Made by a program: the position numbers and the translations under genes. Source: Arbacia lixula (lineage: Eukaryota > Echinodermata > Echinoidea > Arbacioida > Arbaciidae). Taken from it: a stretch of 64,000 nucleotides of DNA. The DNA is taken from positions 20,686,571 through 20,750,570 of the forward strand of contig OZ022579.1 of the NCBI GenBank assembly GCA_963669155.1, read 5' to 3'. Shown here in pieces: positions 58,301-64,000 of this stretch; position 1 is the stretch's first letter; each line of letters begins with the position of its first letter. Under the pieces are notes generated by a model. That model had not been told where the DNA came from, made no database searches, and saw only the letters and a list, made by a program, of their open reading frames with translations.

Positions 58301-58334
58301 ATCCAGGCGGGCCAAGCACCAGGGTTACGCCCAG
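32643..58334 (+). CDS. CCDC33-like C2-domain protein, eight joined exons (3' end not found)
   Basis: Eight exons (32643-32913, 33648-33904, 37265-37453, 38300-38451, 39362-39525, 51853-51962, 57737-57930, 58214-58334) join with matching phases (1,0,0,2,1,0,2,0) and no stop, giving 486 codons. Residues about 1-176 form a first C2-like beta-rich region ending LPKG...ILIGKLKYE. Residues about 177-260 are a Pro/Ser/Glu-rich linker. Residues about 262-381 form a second C2-like region (EEIIVIVHAASGL, PNPYV, NATPSPMWGDM, VLRLKIVDKPSKIEIVSFELPV, FHFYHLDLVQ). Residues 382-486 continue with SELHLYVTIYRKLSSLP. The order and phrases fit CCDC33, a C2 plus coiled-coil protein expressed in testis and ciliated tissues in vertebrates. 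The name rests on memory. No coiled coil is seen, so the 3' part is missing or beyond the window. Confidence 0.65.
33648..33904 (+). CDS. Exon 2, rest of first C2-like region
   Basis: The acceptor TATTCCCAG precedes 33648 and the donor GAG|GTGAGA is at 33905. Translation LCEDNADKTVTLQIVVQDQLQ...YEGT-like strands with a basic loop (RREKRKQASTRKAE) and ends ILIGKLKYE. Phase 1 in, phase 0 out, both matching the neighbours. Confidence 0.7.
36702..37067. mobile_element. 366-bp foldback MITE with TTAA duplication in intron 2
   Basis: TTAA stands at 36698-36701 and 37068-37071. The ends are AGGGAATATACTG and CGCCCT. The two arms (about 150 bp each) are near-perfect inverted repeats around 36850-36918, for example 'gatccacatttggag' against 'ctccaaatgtggatc'. 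It ends 197 bp before exon 3. Same end type (AGGG, TTAA) as 16640-17307. The 124-codon frame across it is an artefact. Confidence 0.85.
37265..37453 (+). CDS. Exon 3, proline-rich linker
   Basis: The acceptor TTTTTCTCAG ends at 37264 and the donor CCAGTG|GTGAGT is at 37454. The 63 codons read ATLRLQDSPSPLPSTPSPLP...SPEPVPKQVPEPEPEQER, rich in Pro, Ser and Glu and probably disordered. Phase 0 at both ends. It lies 200 bp downstream of the TTAA MITE in intron 2. Confidence 0.65.
37454..38299. other. Intron 3 of the CCDC33-like gene
   Basis: AT-rich intron with a (GA)n run near 38110-38130. No other feature seen. Confidence 0.5.
38300..38451 (+). CDS. Exon 4, start of second C2-like region
   Basis: The acceptor is TCTTTTAG and the donor is GG|GTAAGT at 38452. 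VKFDLPKPREPSRP is followed by EEIIVIVHAASGLTPLPNSSMPNPYV, which fits a C2 first strand, the 'GL' turn and the PNPYV strand. Phase 0 in, phase 2 out. Downstream, 38455-38960 holds diverged tandem copies of the exon end plus donor ('cttatgtc...ggtaagta'), so the donor region has been duplicated in the intron. Confidence 0.7.
38452..38990. repeat. Tandem decay copies of the exon 4 donor region
   Basis: Units with 'aactgtac(c/t)tgtgac', 'cagctccatgcc', 'gtcctggggtaagta' and 'actgaatgtag' recur about four times (about 38510-38580, 38650-38700, 38770-38820, 38900-38960). They resemble the end of exon 4 with its donor and the first part of the intron. Interpreted as a local tandem duplication. Confidence 0.55.
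39362..39525 (+). CDS. Exon 5, middle of second C2-like region
   Basis: The acceptor TAATCTGTAG ends at 39361 and the donor GATG|GTAAGA is at 39526. It contains TCPTLNATPSPMWGDMICCKVP, typical of the C2 strands in which 'NP.W.E/D' precedes a hydrophobic strand. Phase 2 in, phase 1 out. The following intron is 12.3 kb and full of repeats. Confidence 0.7.
39588..39732. mobile_element. ~145-bp MITE-like hairpin in intron 5
   Basis: CATAAAACTTACCATTAAT near 39599 is mirrored by ATCAATGGTAAGTTTTATG at 39699-39717, with 'taccatggtaac' and 'gccattggtaac' in the interior. The target duplication is not clear. Confidence 0.6.
40166..41197. mobile_element. 1.03-kb hAT-like MITE in intron 5
   Basis: TAGGCCTGAGTCGAATCGAT at the left and its near-complement ATCGATATGACTCAGGCTTA at the right (about 3 mismatches in 20) are flanked by the perfect 8-bp duplication CTCATAAC (40158-40165 and 41198-41205). 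ATCGA-rich subterminal sequence is inverted at both ends (40200-40260 and 41120-41170). The interior has a G+C-rich stretch (40530-40800) and an 86-codon frame that I judge spurious. Non-autonomous. Confidence 0.85.
41206..43640. other. Intron 5 sequence with GTAAC...GTTAC words
   Basis: AT-rich DNA without a gene. Palindrome-like GTAACCTACGTTAC-type words occur at 41441, 41804, 42194 and 42379. The stretch 42180-42560 is a tandem duplication, listed separately. Confidence 0.35.
42180..42562. repeat. Two tandem copies of a ~187-bp unit
   Basis: 'tatattcataagtaac' starts at about 42182 and 42371. Both units share 'gttacaatcctaaatgtg', 'acaatat.aaagtttagatgga', 'gaaaatgaataattgtgttag' and 'caggtaactttacactttaaa'. 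Confidence 0.8.
43640..43765 (+). repeat. ~120-bp end of a foldback-type repeat, left partner
   Basis: 'gatctattggtccagcggcatagttg...cacttttgtctaaaagcac...' pairs with the reverse complement of 50135-50260, down to 'ttgatattgagccctct'. It also resembles the ends of the foldback at 4014-7310 ('caccaaatttggcacacatg'). Confidence 0.5.
46384..46420. repeat. Perfect 15-bp-arm palindrome
   Basis: GCATACCTCCCGGGA and TCCCGGGAGGTATGC are separated by two bases. Confidence 0.85.
46494..47617. mobile_element. TGTCTCGCCCAC element with six internal tandem units
   Basis: The ends TTGTCTCGCCCAC (about 46499) and GTGGGCGAGACACAA (about 47603) are inverted. Inside, GTCCGTCC repeats (46548-46590) are followed by six copies of a 155-170-bp unit ('gcttggattacaacctaacttgggtca', 'actgggggtaccttcatg', 'ggtcacaggataaggtcaaaggtc', 'gtttacctgcaagactctc'). 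The units are almost identical, so the array expanded recently. Confidence 0.75.
47660..48235. repeat. ~60-bp minisatellite, about nine units
   Basis: Each unit has 'gctttattatatttg.ggaggaatgagactttgct' followed by 'aaatgaaagataa'. It directly follows the element at 46494-47617. A remnant of the first word lies next to the element end at 47640. Confidence 0.8.
48565..48945 (+). repeat. Dispersed repeat with 'ataagacgcacc' words, copy 1
   Basis: Matches 62915-63300 in the same orientation: 'gataagatgc', 'cacatgtatgggac', 'caacaaaatagatggctttgat', 'taccggtaatacgatctcaatcaca' and 'tccgttagat.agagccgc'. Probably a non-autonomous DNA transposon family. Confidence 0.65.
49395..49915 (+). repeat. 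~520-bp hairpin-headed repeat, copy 1
   Basis: A hairpin of about 85 bp ('cttcctcggcaatctgaatgtat...atacattcagatcaccgagtaag') starts the unit. It continues with 'tcattgcctgaaacc', 'tgacaatttgacgtac' and 'gaccaatcatatagcaacat'. Direct copy at 52955-53515. Confidence 0.75.
50135..50260 (-). repeat. ~120-bp end of a foldback-type repeat, right partner
   Basis: Inverted relative of 43640-43765. The two could be ends of one 6.6-kb element or two independent family members; no target duplication was found. Confidence 0.5.
50460..50740 (+). repeat. ~1-kb dispersed repeat, shortened copy
   Basis: Matches both ends of 12445-13410 with the middle missing: 'aaaatggcaccaatatttaa' at the start and 'cacaaatttataacatt' at the end. 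Confidence 0.6.
50905..51400. repeat. 'Caaaggtca' type repeat in intron 5
   Basis: It has 'cttggtacaaatgat.cttggg', 'gaggatgatg.ggtcaaaggtca' twice and an end with 'caggcgagactcgtggttcgcg'. Related in style to 46494-47617. It stops 450 bp before exon 6. Confidence 0.5.
51853..51962 (+). CDS. Exon 6, end of second C2-like region
   Basis: The acceptor ATTACATTAG ends at 51852 and the donor CAG|GTGAGG is at 51963. It reads (V)LRLKIVDKPSKIEIVSFELPVSLLQPFHFYHLDLVQ: a C2 strand with the acidic turn, then strand and FHFYHLDL. The split Val codon completes only with the exon 5 phase, strong support for joining across 12.3 kb. Confidence 0.72.
52520..52600. repeat. Short (GT)n tract
   Basis: GT repeats within an open frame of low complexity; not a gene. 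Confidence 0.6.
52955..53515 (+). repeat. ~520-bp hairpin-headed repeat, copy 2
   Basis: The hairpin 'atcacttccgaggcgatctg...cagatcgccgaggaagtgat' is at the start. Most of the unit matches 49395-49915, but it has extra 'ggacgcgcattatgacgcgc' sub-repeats at 53220-53280. Confidence 0.75.
53570..54600 (+). mobile_element. CCTCCGCCAC-type element with tandem 'caaaggtcaatgaactttg' units
   Basis: It starts with a hairpin 'atgcctccgccacgaagtggccggaggcat' and GTCCGTCCGTCC, then about six diverged units of 120-150 bp with 'aatccaaatccaa', 'aaccaaacat', 'ggtagactggtga' and 'aggtcaaaggtcaatgaactttgcc'. Non-coding. Confidence 0.65.
54933..55024. repeat. Strong hairpin, arms about 37 bp
   Basis: 'tgcaatggacagaatatttcat' is mirrored by 'atgaaatattctgtccattgca', and pairing continues through 'ggtgaaagatgaa/attcatctttcacc', with a loop of about 10 bp. 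Confidence 0.85.
55282..55326. repeat. (GT)n microsatellite
   Basis: GT repeats with TATG variants, followed by a purine-rich (GGAG/GAGA) tract to about 55445. Confidence 0.85.
56520..56795 (+). mobile_element. MITE with 'cttagc...gtac' ends, copy 1
   Basis: Starts 'cctttttccactggcatttcttagc'. Its reverse complement matches 60050-60270 ('ctttctcaacatcttc...', 'gatcacggagtctcggcc', 'gcaccgcatttccttagc'). A shortened family member. Confidence 0.6.
57160..57348. mobile_element. ~190-bp foldback MITE upstream of exon 7
   Basis: GGTACTAGGCTGTGAGGTG near 57157 is mirrored by CACCTCACAGCCTATATAGTACC ending at 57347. The pair continues inward with 'cagtctgt.aacaact' and 'agttgtttacagactg'. A fragment related to its first half lies at 56415-56515. 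Confidence 0.7.
57737..57930 (+). CDS. Exon 7
   Basis: The acceptor TTTGTTCCTCAG ends at 57736 and the donor TACAG|GTGAGT is at 57931. It reads TLTLSLSELHLYVTIYRKLSSLPTPGDFSYCGLEVRLLSLNQQVLHELGALYAVTKIVPDYLKYR. Phase 0 in, phase 2 out. A foldback MITE lies about 390 bp upstream. Confidence 0.7.
57950..58160. repeat. Purine-rich (GAAA)n tract in intron 7
   Basis: GAAAGAAGG-type sequence across about 200 bp between exons 7 and 8. The minus-strand open frame (Phe/Leu/Ser-rich) is an artefact. Confidence 0.8.
58214..58334 (+). CDS. Exon 8
   Basis: The acceptor TTACTTTCTCTAAG ends at 58213 and the donor CAG|GTAGGC is at 58335. It reads DAFRERIDLLSLEPTAVEFPAPHPTSFLTSRRAKHQGYAQ. If the donor is not used, the frame reads on to a stop at 58476-58478. 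Phase 2 in, phase 0 out. Confidence 0.65.
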
Positions 58335-58892
58335 GTAGGCATGCAGAGCTTCCAACTCATTACCTTAGTTTCTAATTCTGTAAACATCTCAGTCTGGCAA
58401 TTAAGACTAAGCCCTTTCCTCTGCCCTCTCCATCACACAACCAGGAAGTATAGGGGTAACAATTATGTAATCACCTAGTGCTTGATGTCAATCAAAAGTA
58501 AATGGTATGGTGATCCTCCCTCCCCTAAATCCCCTTTATGTTGGCACAAAGATTTGTTTACACTTTCCCTCCTTAGTACATCTATGGTGTATGCATACTA
58601 CAGACATCTCCAGACTGAAGGCCACAGACCCAAGAGGCCTTGGTGGATTCTAACACAAAAATTACAGAATCTGCTCTGGGGCCTGTATCACAATATAGTT
58701 GCCATCTATAGTAAAATTGCAATTGATTGCAATTTGCTGTCTAATGCAACTTTCCATATCACAAATGCCTGCTGCAGTCAATTGCAACTTGTAATAGATT
58801 CTATGGCCATCAATTTCATTAAAAAGATTGATGTGCAAGACTAATGTTCTGGTACTTGCTGTTGTTTGTATTTGTATTTATTAGTATATCAG

Positions 58893-58987
58893 TGCCATAC
58901 CTTGGTAATCAGTGGTAGTCGGCTGTACAAGCAGTACAAACAGCATGAGTATGTGGTCATGTTGCTAATAACTCTGTCAACAAACAT
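58893..58987 (+). CDS. Candidate exon 9 of the CCDC33-like gene
   Basis: A pyrimidine-rich stretch and ATATCAG precede 58893, and a strong donor AT|GTAAGT follows 58987. In the phase required by exon 8 it is open: CHTLVISGSRLYKQYKQHEYVVMLLITLSTN. Only 95 bp, so an open frame could be chance, and I recognise no motif in it. Confidence 0.35.
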
Positions 58988-59439
58988 GTAAGTTTAAGAA
59001 CCTATTTCAGAATTTACAGCTTAATCATTTAAAAAATAGATGAAAAAGGAGTGCCTGAGTGCCAGTGATTAACTGTTTAAATGATTTCTACAACATTTGA
59101 GCAGGATCATTAGCCATAATTGACAGTTAGCCATAATTGACAGTGTGGTAAACCACACAGGTTTTCTTTGTTGATGCAGTAATGCAGCTGTACAAATCAA
59201 ATAGAGGCTCATACAGTGTACCGCCATTTTGTGACCCCGAAGTTTTGGCTGGATAGAAAGTTAGATTTATAATGCAGTAATTTGGGTAAAACTCACTTTA
59301 GTTCTTTTTTTCAGTTGGTACAGGCAACCATATATTTAGATACTGGTACTGATACTGGTAAGCATATATATGAATGCCTACAATCTGAAGAATGTTTCAA
59401 AAGATGTGTGAGGTTTTGTGATACAAGATTTAAAAACGA

Positions 59440-59831
59440 GACATACTTGTGGACAAGTATAAGGTGGTCTGTATTGACAAACTTGTGCACAGACATGGGA
59501 CGGTAAATGCACGGTGACACCATGGACCTTCCATGAGGACACCATCTATTCATTAGAAATCAGAGGCAGCACTCACAAAAGAGATGTGCCTAAATGGTCA
59601 CATGTACATATATGTGCTAACAACATATGATTAATACTCATTTGACATGAAGGGGCGAGAGGGAAAAAAATGGGAAAGAAAATCTCAAAGAGAATTACGA
59701 AGTAAGGGATTGAACAGAAGAAGGTCGCGAAAATCACATTGCAAAAGGAATGAATTGTGAGACCATTTATTCATAAGAAATTAGAGACACCACTCAAGAA
59801 AGCTCATAGCGCACCTACAATATACTAATAT
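59440..59831 (-). repeat. SINE-like family copies (tandem, body only)
   Basis: Two partial copies in one orientation: 'gagacatacttgtggacaag', 'cacggtgacaccatgga', 'tgaaggggcgagaggg' and 'cattgcaaaagga' are shared with 60353-60590 and 62640-62910. The second copy is interrupted by the MITE at 59832-60352. Confidence 0.55.
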
Positions 59832-60352
59832 GCTTTTCTCACTGGCAAAAATTTCCTTAGCCCCGTACTATAGGTGGGGCAAAGGGGGGGGGGGGGGTCT
59901 TAAGCTTAGACCACTTTTTGTTCCCACTGGATTTAACCAAAGTGGGCTAGCCCCACCTGCCAAAAAGCAGGGCTAACCCCGCAATTGCAGGGCCAAGCCA
60001 AATAGTCCGGGGCTAAGAGCACCAGTGAGAACAGAAACGAAAAATAGTACGGGGCTAAGGAAATGCGGTGTCAGCTCTCAAGGCCCAGACGCCGAGACCA
60101 ATCAGATAAGGCCCGATGGGCGAGTGACCTTGATGCAGAGTGGTAAAGAGCCCATGTGTAAGACATACACTCATAAATATTCATAAGCTGTCGAGAAAGT
60201 CCGGGTCTAACGATTTCGAGTGGGAACAGCGTGGATTTCCTTAGTCGGGCTTAAGAAATAGTACGGGGCTAAGAAATGCCAGTGTGAAAAGCCTCAAAAA
60301 ATAGTCCGGGGCTTAGGATAGTACGGGGCTAAGGAAACCCAATGAGAAAAGT
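59832..60352. mobile_element. 520-bp MITE, copy 2, inserted into the SINE-like repeat
   Basis: The inverted ends are CTTTTCTCACTGG and CCCAATGAGAAAAG. Subterminal repeats of 'ttccttagccccgtactat' and complement occur at least five times. It splits a repeat that is continuous at about 62785, so it inserted later. No clean target duplication was found. A G-run sits at 59886-59897. Confidence 0.7.
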
Positions 60353-60590
60353 GTATTACATTTCAGAGACTTGCCTGAATAGTCACATGTATCTGCTAAC
60401 AACATGTAATTTATAGTAATGTAAGATAAAGGGGTGAGAGGAAAAAATGGGAAAGAAAATTTCAAAGAGAATGACAAAGTGAGGGATAGAACAGAAGAAG
60501 GTGGCAAAATAAACATTGCAAAAGGAATCGAACCGGGGGCCTCGAGATCTCGAAGCAGCACCTTACCCATTGAGCCACAAATCTTCCCAT
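60353..60590 (-). mobile_element. tRNA-derived SINE, head and part of the body
   Basis: Minus strand from 60590: 'tggctcaatgggtaaggtgctg' is an A-box-like region and GGTTCGATTCC a perfect B box, spaced as in a tRNA gene, so the first ~70 bp derive from a tRNA. The body continues with 'cattttttcctctcacccc' and ends near 'ctctgaaatg'. It has no acceptor-stem pairing I can confirm, so it is a SINE head and not an active tRNA gene. Confidence 0.7.
60518..60590 (-). promoter_or_regulatory. Internal RNA polymerase III promoter (A and B boxes) of the SINE
   Basis: The B box GGTTCGATTCC (minus strand, about 60526-60536) and the A-box-like TGGCTCAATGGG (about 60571-60582) would direct Pol III transcription in a tRNA-like gene. 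Confidence 0.6.
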
Positions 60591-61023
60591 TCACTTAATC
60601 ACTTAATACGTAATGCCCAGCAAGGGTTAGAATGATTTAGAAATCGATATTCAAGCTGAAATTTCACCGTGATCCCGACATTTGATTAAAAAATAAAGGG
60701 GACGTTTCAGAAAGCTAGTAGACTCAGCTACAACATACTCAAATTTCAGAGTAAAAGATCCAAACATAGGCAAGATACAGCTCCTAAGAGATCGTCATGT
60801 CATTTCATGATTTCAAATAAATGACCCTCCCATTGATGTTACACCTAGAAACGTCCGATTTTGACATTAATGCCTATAATCAAATTTACACCTTGAAGAC
60901 GTGTTAAAAATGAAAAATGAAGGAAACCCTACCATAGAGCAATGTCTTAGGCACAACATCCTGAAATTTTGGGAGAAAATTGATGAATTATCAGTGAGAT
61001 ACGCAAAAACAGGCAGAAAAATC

Positions 61024-62065
61024 ATGACGTTGTTGTAAATTTGTGTAAGTTGTACATGTAGCCATTTAATGAGATGCAGTCTATGTGGTTGTGAAATTCC
61101 TCATTGGTGAAATCAACACTGCGCAATTCCTCCTTGGTGAAATCAACATTGTGCAATGCGTACTGCCTGGAAAATTCTGGAATTTGTGGGAGCTTTCTGG
61201 GCCAGGTGTTATTTACATAAAAGAATGTTACACCTAGCTGGGACTCATTAGCATAATAAAGGAGGCACTGGCTGGAGTGTGCCTGTGGAGTTCAGTGACC
61301 TTTTGGGCCAGTGATGACTCATCAGTGTAATCTGGGTCAGGTCCATATTGTTTGTCATGTATTACTAGATGTACTGAGAAATTTCTAGATACACAGATGA
61401 TAGAACCTTCTAGAATGTGCAGATTGTAATATATATGTAAGTGGTTTGGGGACATGAGTTCAGTTTTTATATCATCTTGCTCCAGTCACCTGTGGTAATG
61501 GTAACCTGCATGAGAGTTTTGTCATCTTTCTCCAGTCACCTGTGGTAATAGTAACCTGCATCTAAGATTTTGTTGGGACCTTGGCTCGATACACACCTGT
61601 GGATTTATACAAGGATTTTCTCTGCATAGATAATTACCTGCCTGTTAAATAGTGCTGAGATCCTGCCTGTGAAAGCCTTACACTCTGTGGATTGATATTT
61701 GACCATCTTGGATCATCTATTTGGACTTGACTATCTGTAATACCTGCTCTTCAGCGTACAACATTTGGACCGACATTGCGAACATAATTTGGGAATACTG
61801 GATCGGATTATCAACTGGACCATCAGCGGGAGCCATGGATTCATTTGACTTCATTATCCTTCAGCATTGTAAGCTATCCTGTACCCATACACTGTAAAGT
61901 AATTGATATACATTATGTGACTGATATGTATTGATATGGAAAGTTTGTGAAAGTTTGTCTTGATTTTAAAGGGGAAATACCCCATATAATAAAGAAAACA
62001 TAAACTAAATATTGGTATCATTTTGTGCGATCCTTCCTGTTGTGAATTGATCGTAACAACGTCAT
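61024..62065 (-). repeat. ~1-kb dispersed repeat, copy 3 (inverted)
   Basis: Reverse complement of 12445-13410. Its outermost words ATGACGTTGTT (61024) and AACAACGTCAT (ending 62065) are an 11-bp inverted pair. Non-coding; possible MITE. Confidence 0.6.
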
Positions 62066-62094
62066 ACATGAAAATTCATTTTTTCAATTCATAT

Positions 62095-62910
62095 GGCAAT
62101 GTACTATATTTGCACACAAAAACGTATTGATGCACGCGCAGACTTTCATCTTTGACTTACCCGCATAACCTTGTTATTGCATGGAAATGGCTCAAAAATT
62201 GCAGGATGTGATGTTTGTTGTGTCATAAACATGAAACCAGTGGAAAAACTGAATTTTGACACTGCGTATGCGTTACGTACGGAAAAACGCGCGCACACGC
62301 GCACAAATTTTTGATATGCTTGAAATGGCCTGAAACATATGCAAAACAATTTCTAGTTGATTTGGAGCATTTTAACATTTAATTCTTTTAAATCATTTGT
62401 CACGTCATTAGATCTATGCATGTTAATTTTCATTAGCTATAGATGATCAGTTCTAGAGATATATCAGTTGATAGGTTTTCATTAAATTGCTCATAGATGA
62501 CGTCACGGTTATGCCATGACCTTGAAAATTTTAACTTGCCAAGTTCACATGTATACCTATACATGGTCAAAACATGATAAGACATGACACATGCATTGTT
62601 GAGATATAGATGCCACAAAAAGTGGGGGGTATGGAATAAAGACGAGAAATACTTGTGTATAAGTATGTGGTGGTCTGTCAATGCAAATTTATGGAAAGAC
62701 AGCTGACAAATGCACGGTGACATCATCTATTCATTAAAAATCAGGGGCAACACTCAAAAAAGCTCGTAGCGCACCTATAACATAGTAACATTTCAGAGAC
62801 TTGCCTGAAATGGTCACGTCTATGTGCTAACAAAATGTAGATAATAGTCATTTATAGTAAAGGGGCAAGAGAAAAAAATGGTGAAGAGAATATCAAAGAG
62901 AAGGACATAC
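62095..62910 (-). repeat. Dispersed modules shared with the window start and the SINE-like family
   Basis: 62095-62375 corresponds to about 85-400 inverted. 62640-62910 is a SINE-like body copy ('acttgtgtataagtatgtggtggtctg', 'gtaaaggggcaagag'). Confidence 0.5.
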
Positions 62911-62914
62911 CGTA

Positions 62915-63300
62915 TTTTTTGGGGTATAAGACGCATGTTTTTATCCTTGAAAATCACGCCAAAGTCGGGTGCGTCTTATCTGCGGCGTTAGCAAAAGTTG
63001 GGTCTTTAAAACCAGTGAATAACCGGACCAGACCCAACACGTTTTCACATGTATGGGACAATGTAATGTCTGACAACATTCAACAACAAAATAGACGGCT
63101 TTGATAAGACACAATTGACCTACCGGTAATACGATCTCAATCACAACAACAGTGTAATTACCGGTACTGAGAAAGCACTAGTAGTAGTATTTGTCTGAGA
63201 CATCTCAAAAGATACCGCTAACGAGAAATCTACGGCTCTGACTGGCAAGCTCCGTTAGATGGGGGCCGCCATTGTTTCTTTGATCTACGGCGCGCCCGGC
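62915..63300 (+). repeat. Dispersed repeat with 'ataagacgcac' words, copy 2
   Basis: Starts 'accgtattttttggggtataagacgcatg' and matches 48565-48945 in the same orientation, including the 'taccggtaatacgatctcaatcaca' stretch. A G+C-rich patch (CGGCGCGCCCGGCGG) lies at 63288. Confidence 0.65.
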
Positions 63301-63767
63301 GGCCTAGCCTCCGGCCGGTGTCTTAACTCGCGGCGGTTTAACTCGCTTCCCATCAAGCAGGCATTGTGAAGTCCGTAACAATACATGTACACATGTACAT
63401 CAATGCCGATTGTCCAGATTTAATCTGGATCATGATTGGCCAAGATAAGTATCTGTCACAAATGTGTCCATAACCAATCAATTGCGAGCACCTTTGCATT
63501 TTTAATTCATGTTCATGCTGTGTATAAACTAACTTTTCCCATCTTTCTCTTCATACAGATAACGGGATTACATGTTACCTTCGTCGCTGTTGGGACCAGG
63601 CATGATTGTGATCAGCTTATTAATTTATGAAAAACATTGGAATTAAAGAGTGTTTACAAACTTACCCGTATTTAATGTGTTTTTTTCCCCAAGATGTGAT
63701 TGTGGAGATGCAAGGTTCGATTTATAACTGCAAAAACACATGTTAAAATAAATGATAACATAAACAG

Positions 63768-63815
63768 GCACACACACACACACACACACACCCACACACA
63801 CACACAGACACACAC
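63768..63815. repeat. (CA)n microsatellite
   Basis: CA repeats with two variants. Confidence 0.9.
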
Positions 63816-64000
63816 ATGTATCATGACAACAATTATGGCATTAAAGTTAAGTGTAATCACTCTGAAAATGTGCATGTATTTTCGTGTGTTTGTTTGTGTG
63901 CATGTATTAGTAAAATAATCCTGTCAATCCGTGCTTGGCCCATTCCAACAATATTATTGAAGCAAGGCATGTTTATATATTCCTTTTTCTTATGCTTTAT

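Noticed and set aside
59315-59357. Possible 43-bp exon with good acceptor and donor
   Set aside because: Open only in the phase that would follow exon 8 directly, very short, and borders a dispersed repeat.
60518-60590. Functional tRNA gene
   Set aside because: The B box is good, but I cannot pair an acceptor stem or a convincing anticodon arm, and the sequence continues into a repeated SINE body.
1-64000. One 62-kb inverted duplication joining both window ends
   Set aside because: The matching modules (85-400 and 415-600) occur in a different order at the other end, so they are dispersed repeats.

Overview
This window looks like nuclear DNA from a marine invertebrate animal. I cannot name the species. 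The evidence is one intron-containing animal gene with consensus GT/AG splice sites, very dense DNA transposons and foldback elements, an APE-type LINE, long satellite arrays and abundant (CA)n tracts. Phrases such as repeated 'aaggtca' blocks and GTCCGTCC runs recur in marine deuterostome and mollusc genomes, but that is only an impression. I see no bacterial operons, CRISPR arrays or rRNA.

Layout. Positions 1-2471 hold fragments of dispersed repeats and a complete miniature LTR element (777-1325). Positions 2492-11997 appear to be one 9.5-kb element with terminal inverted repeats (TIRs) rich in ACAAATTGT motifs. Inside it are the 3' end of a retroelement, a 3.3-kb foldback element and a 5'-truncated, frameshifted LINE lying inside a (CA)n tract. 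Positions 12005-14880 hold more repeats and a foldback. Positions 14.87-22.0 kb are a ~200-bp satellite that flips orientation near 16.53 kb. It is interrupted by a TTAA-flanked MITE (16640-17307) and by a short 1.48-kb relative of the 9.5-kb element (18850-20328, 7-bp target duplication). A second satellite (~185-190 bp) fills 22.0-23.55 kb. A third (~245-250 bp) fills 23.55-25.79 and 30.59-31.13 kb and is split by a 4.8-kb hAT-like element with a perfect 8-bp target duplication (25791-30586).

The only convincing host gene runs on the + strand from 32643 to at least 58334. Eight exons join in phase without a stop into 486 codons: two C2-like regions separated by a proline-rich linker. I think it is a CCDC33-like protein, a name given by memory of the family and not by a search. 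The coiled-coil part expected for CCDC33 would lie past the last exon seen. A ninth candidate exon is at 58893-58987. The introns hold transposons: a TTAA foldback MITE (36702-37067), a hAT-like MITE with an 8-bp duplication (40166-41197), tandem repeat elements at 46.5-48.2 kb, and hairpin-headed repeats at 49.4 and 52.95 kb. The last 5 kb carries a tRNA-derived SINE-like family, a MITE inserted into it, a 1-kb repeat also seen at 12.5 kb, and inverted copies of sequence found at the window start.

Overall this is a gene next to a satellite block, with nested transposons that can be ordered in time because several insertions split recognisable older sequence. The best leads are the two-copy ACAAATTGT TIR element, the miniature LTR element, the hAT-like element in the satellite and the LINE in the (CA)n tract. 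Most other open reading frames come from microsatellites or satellites and were not annotated.
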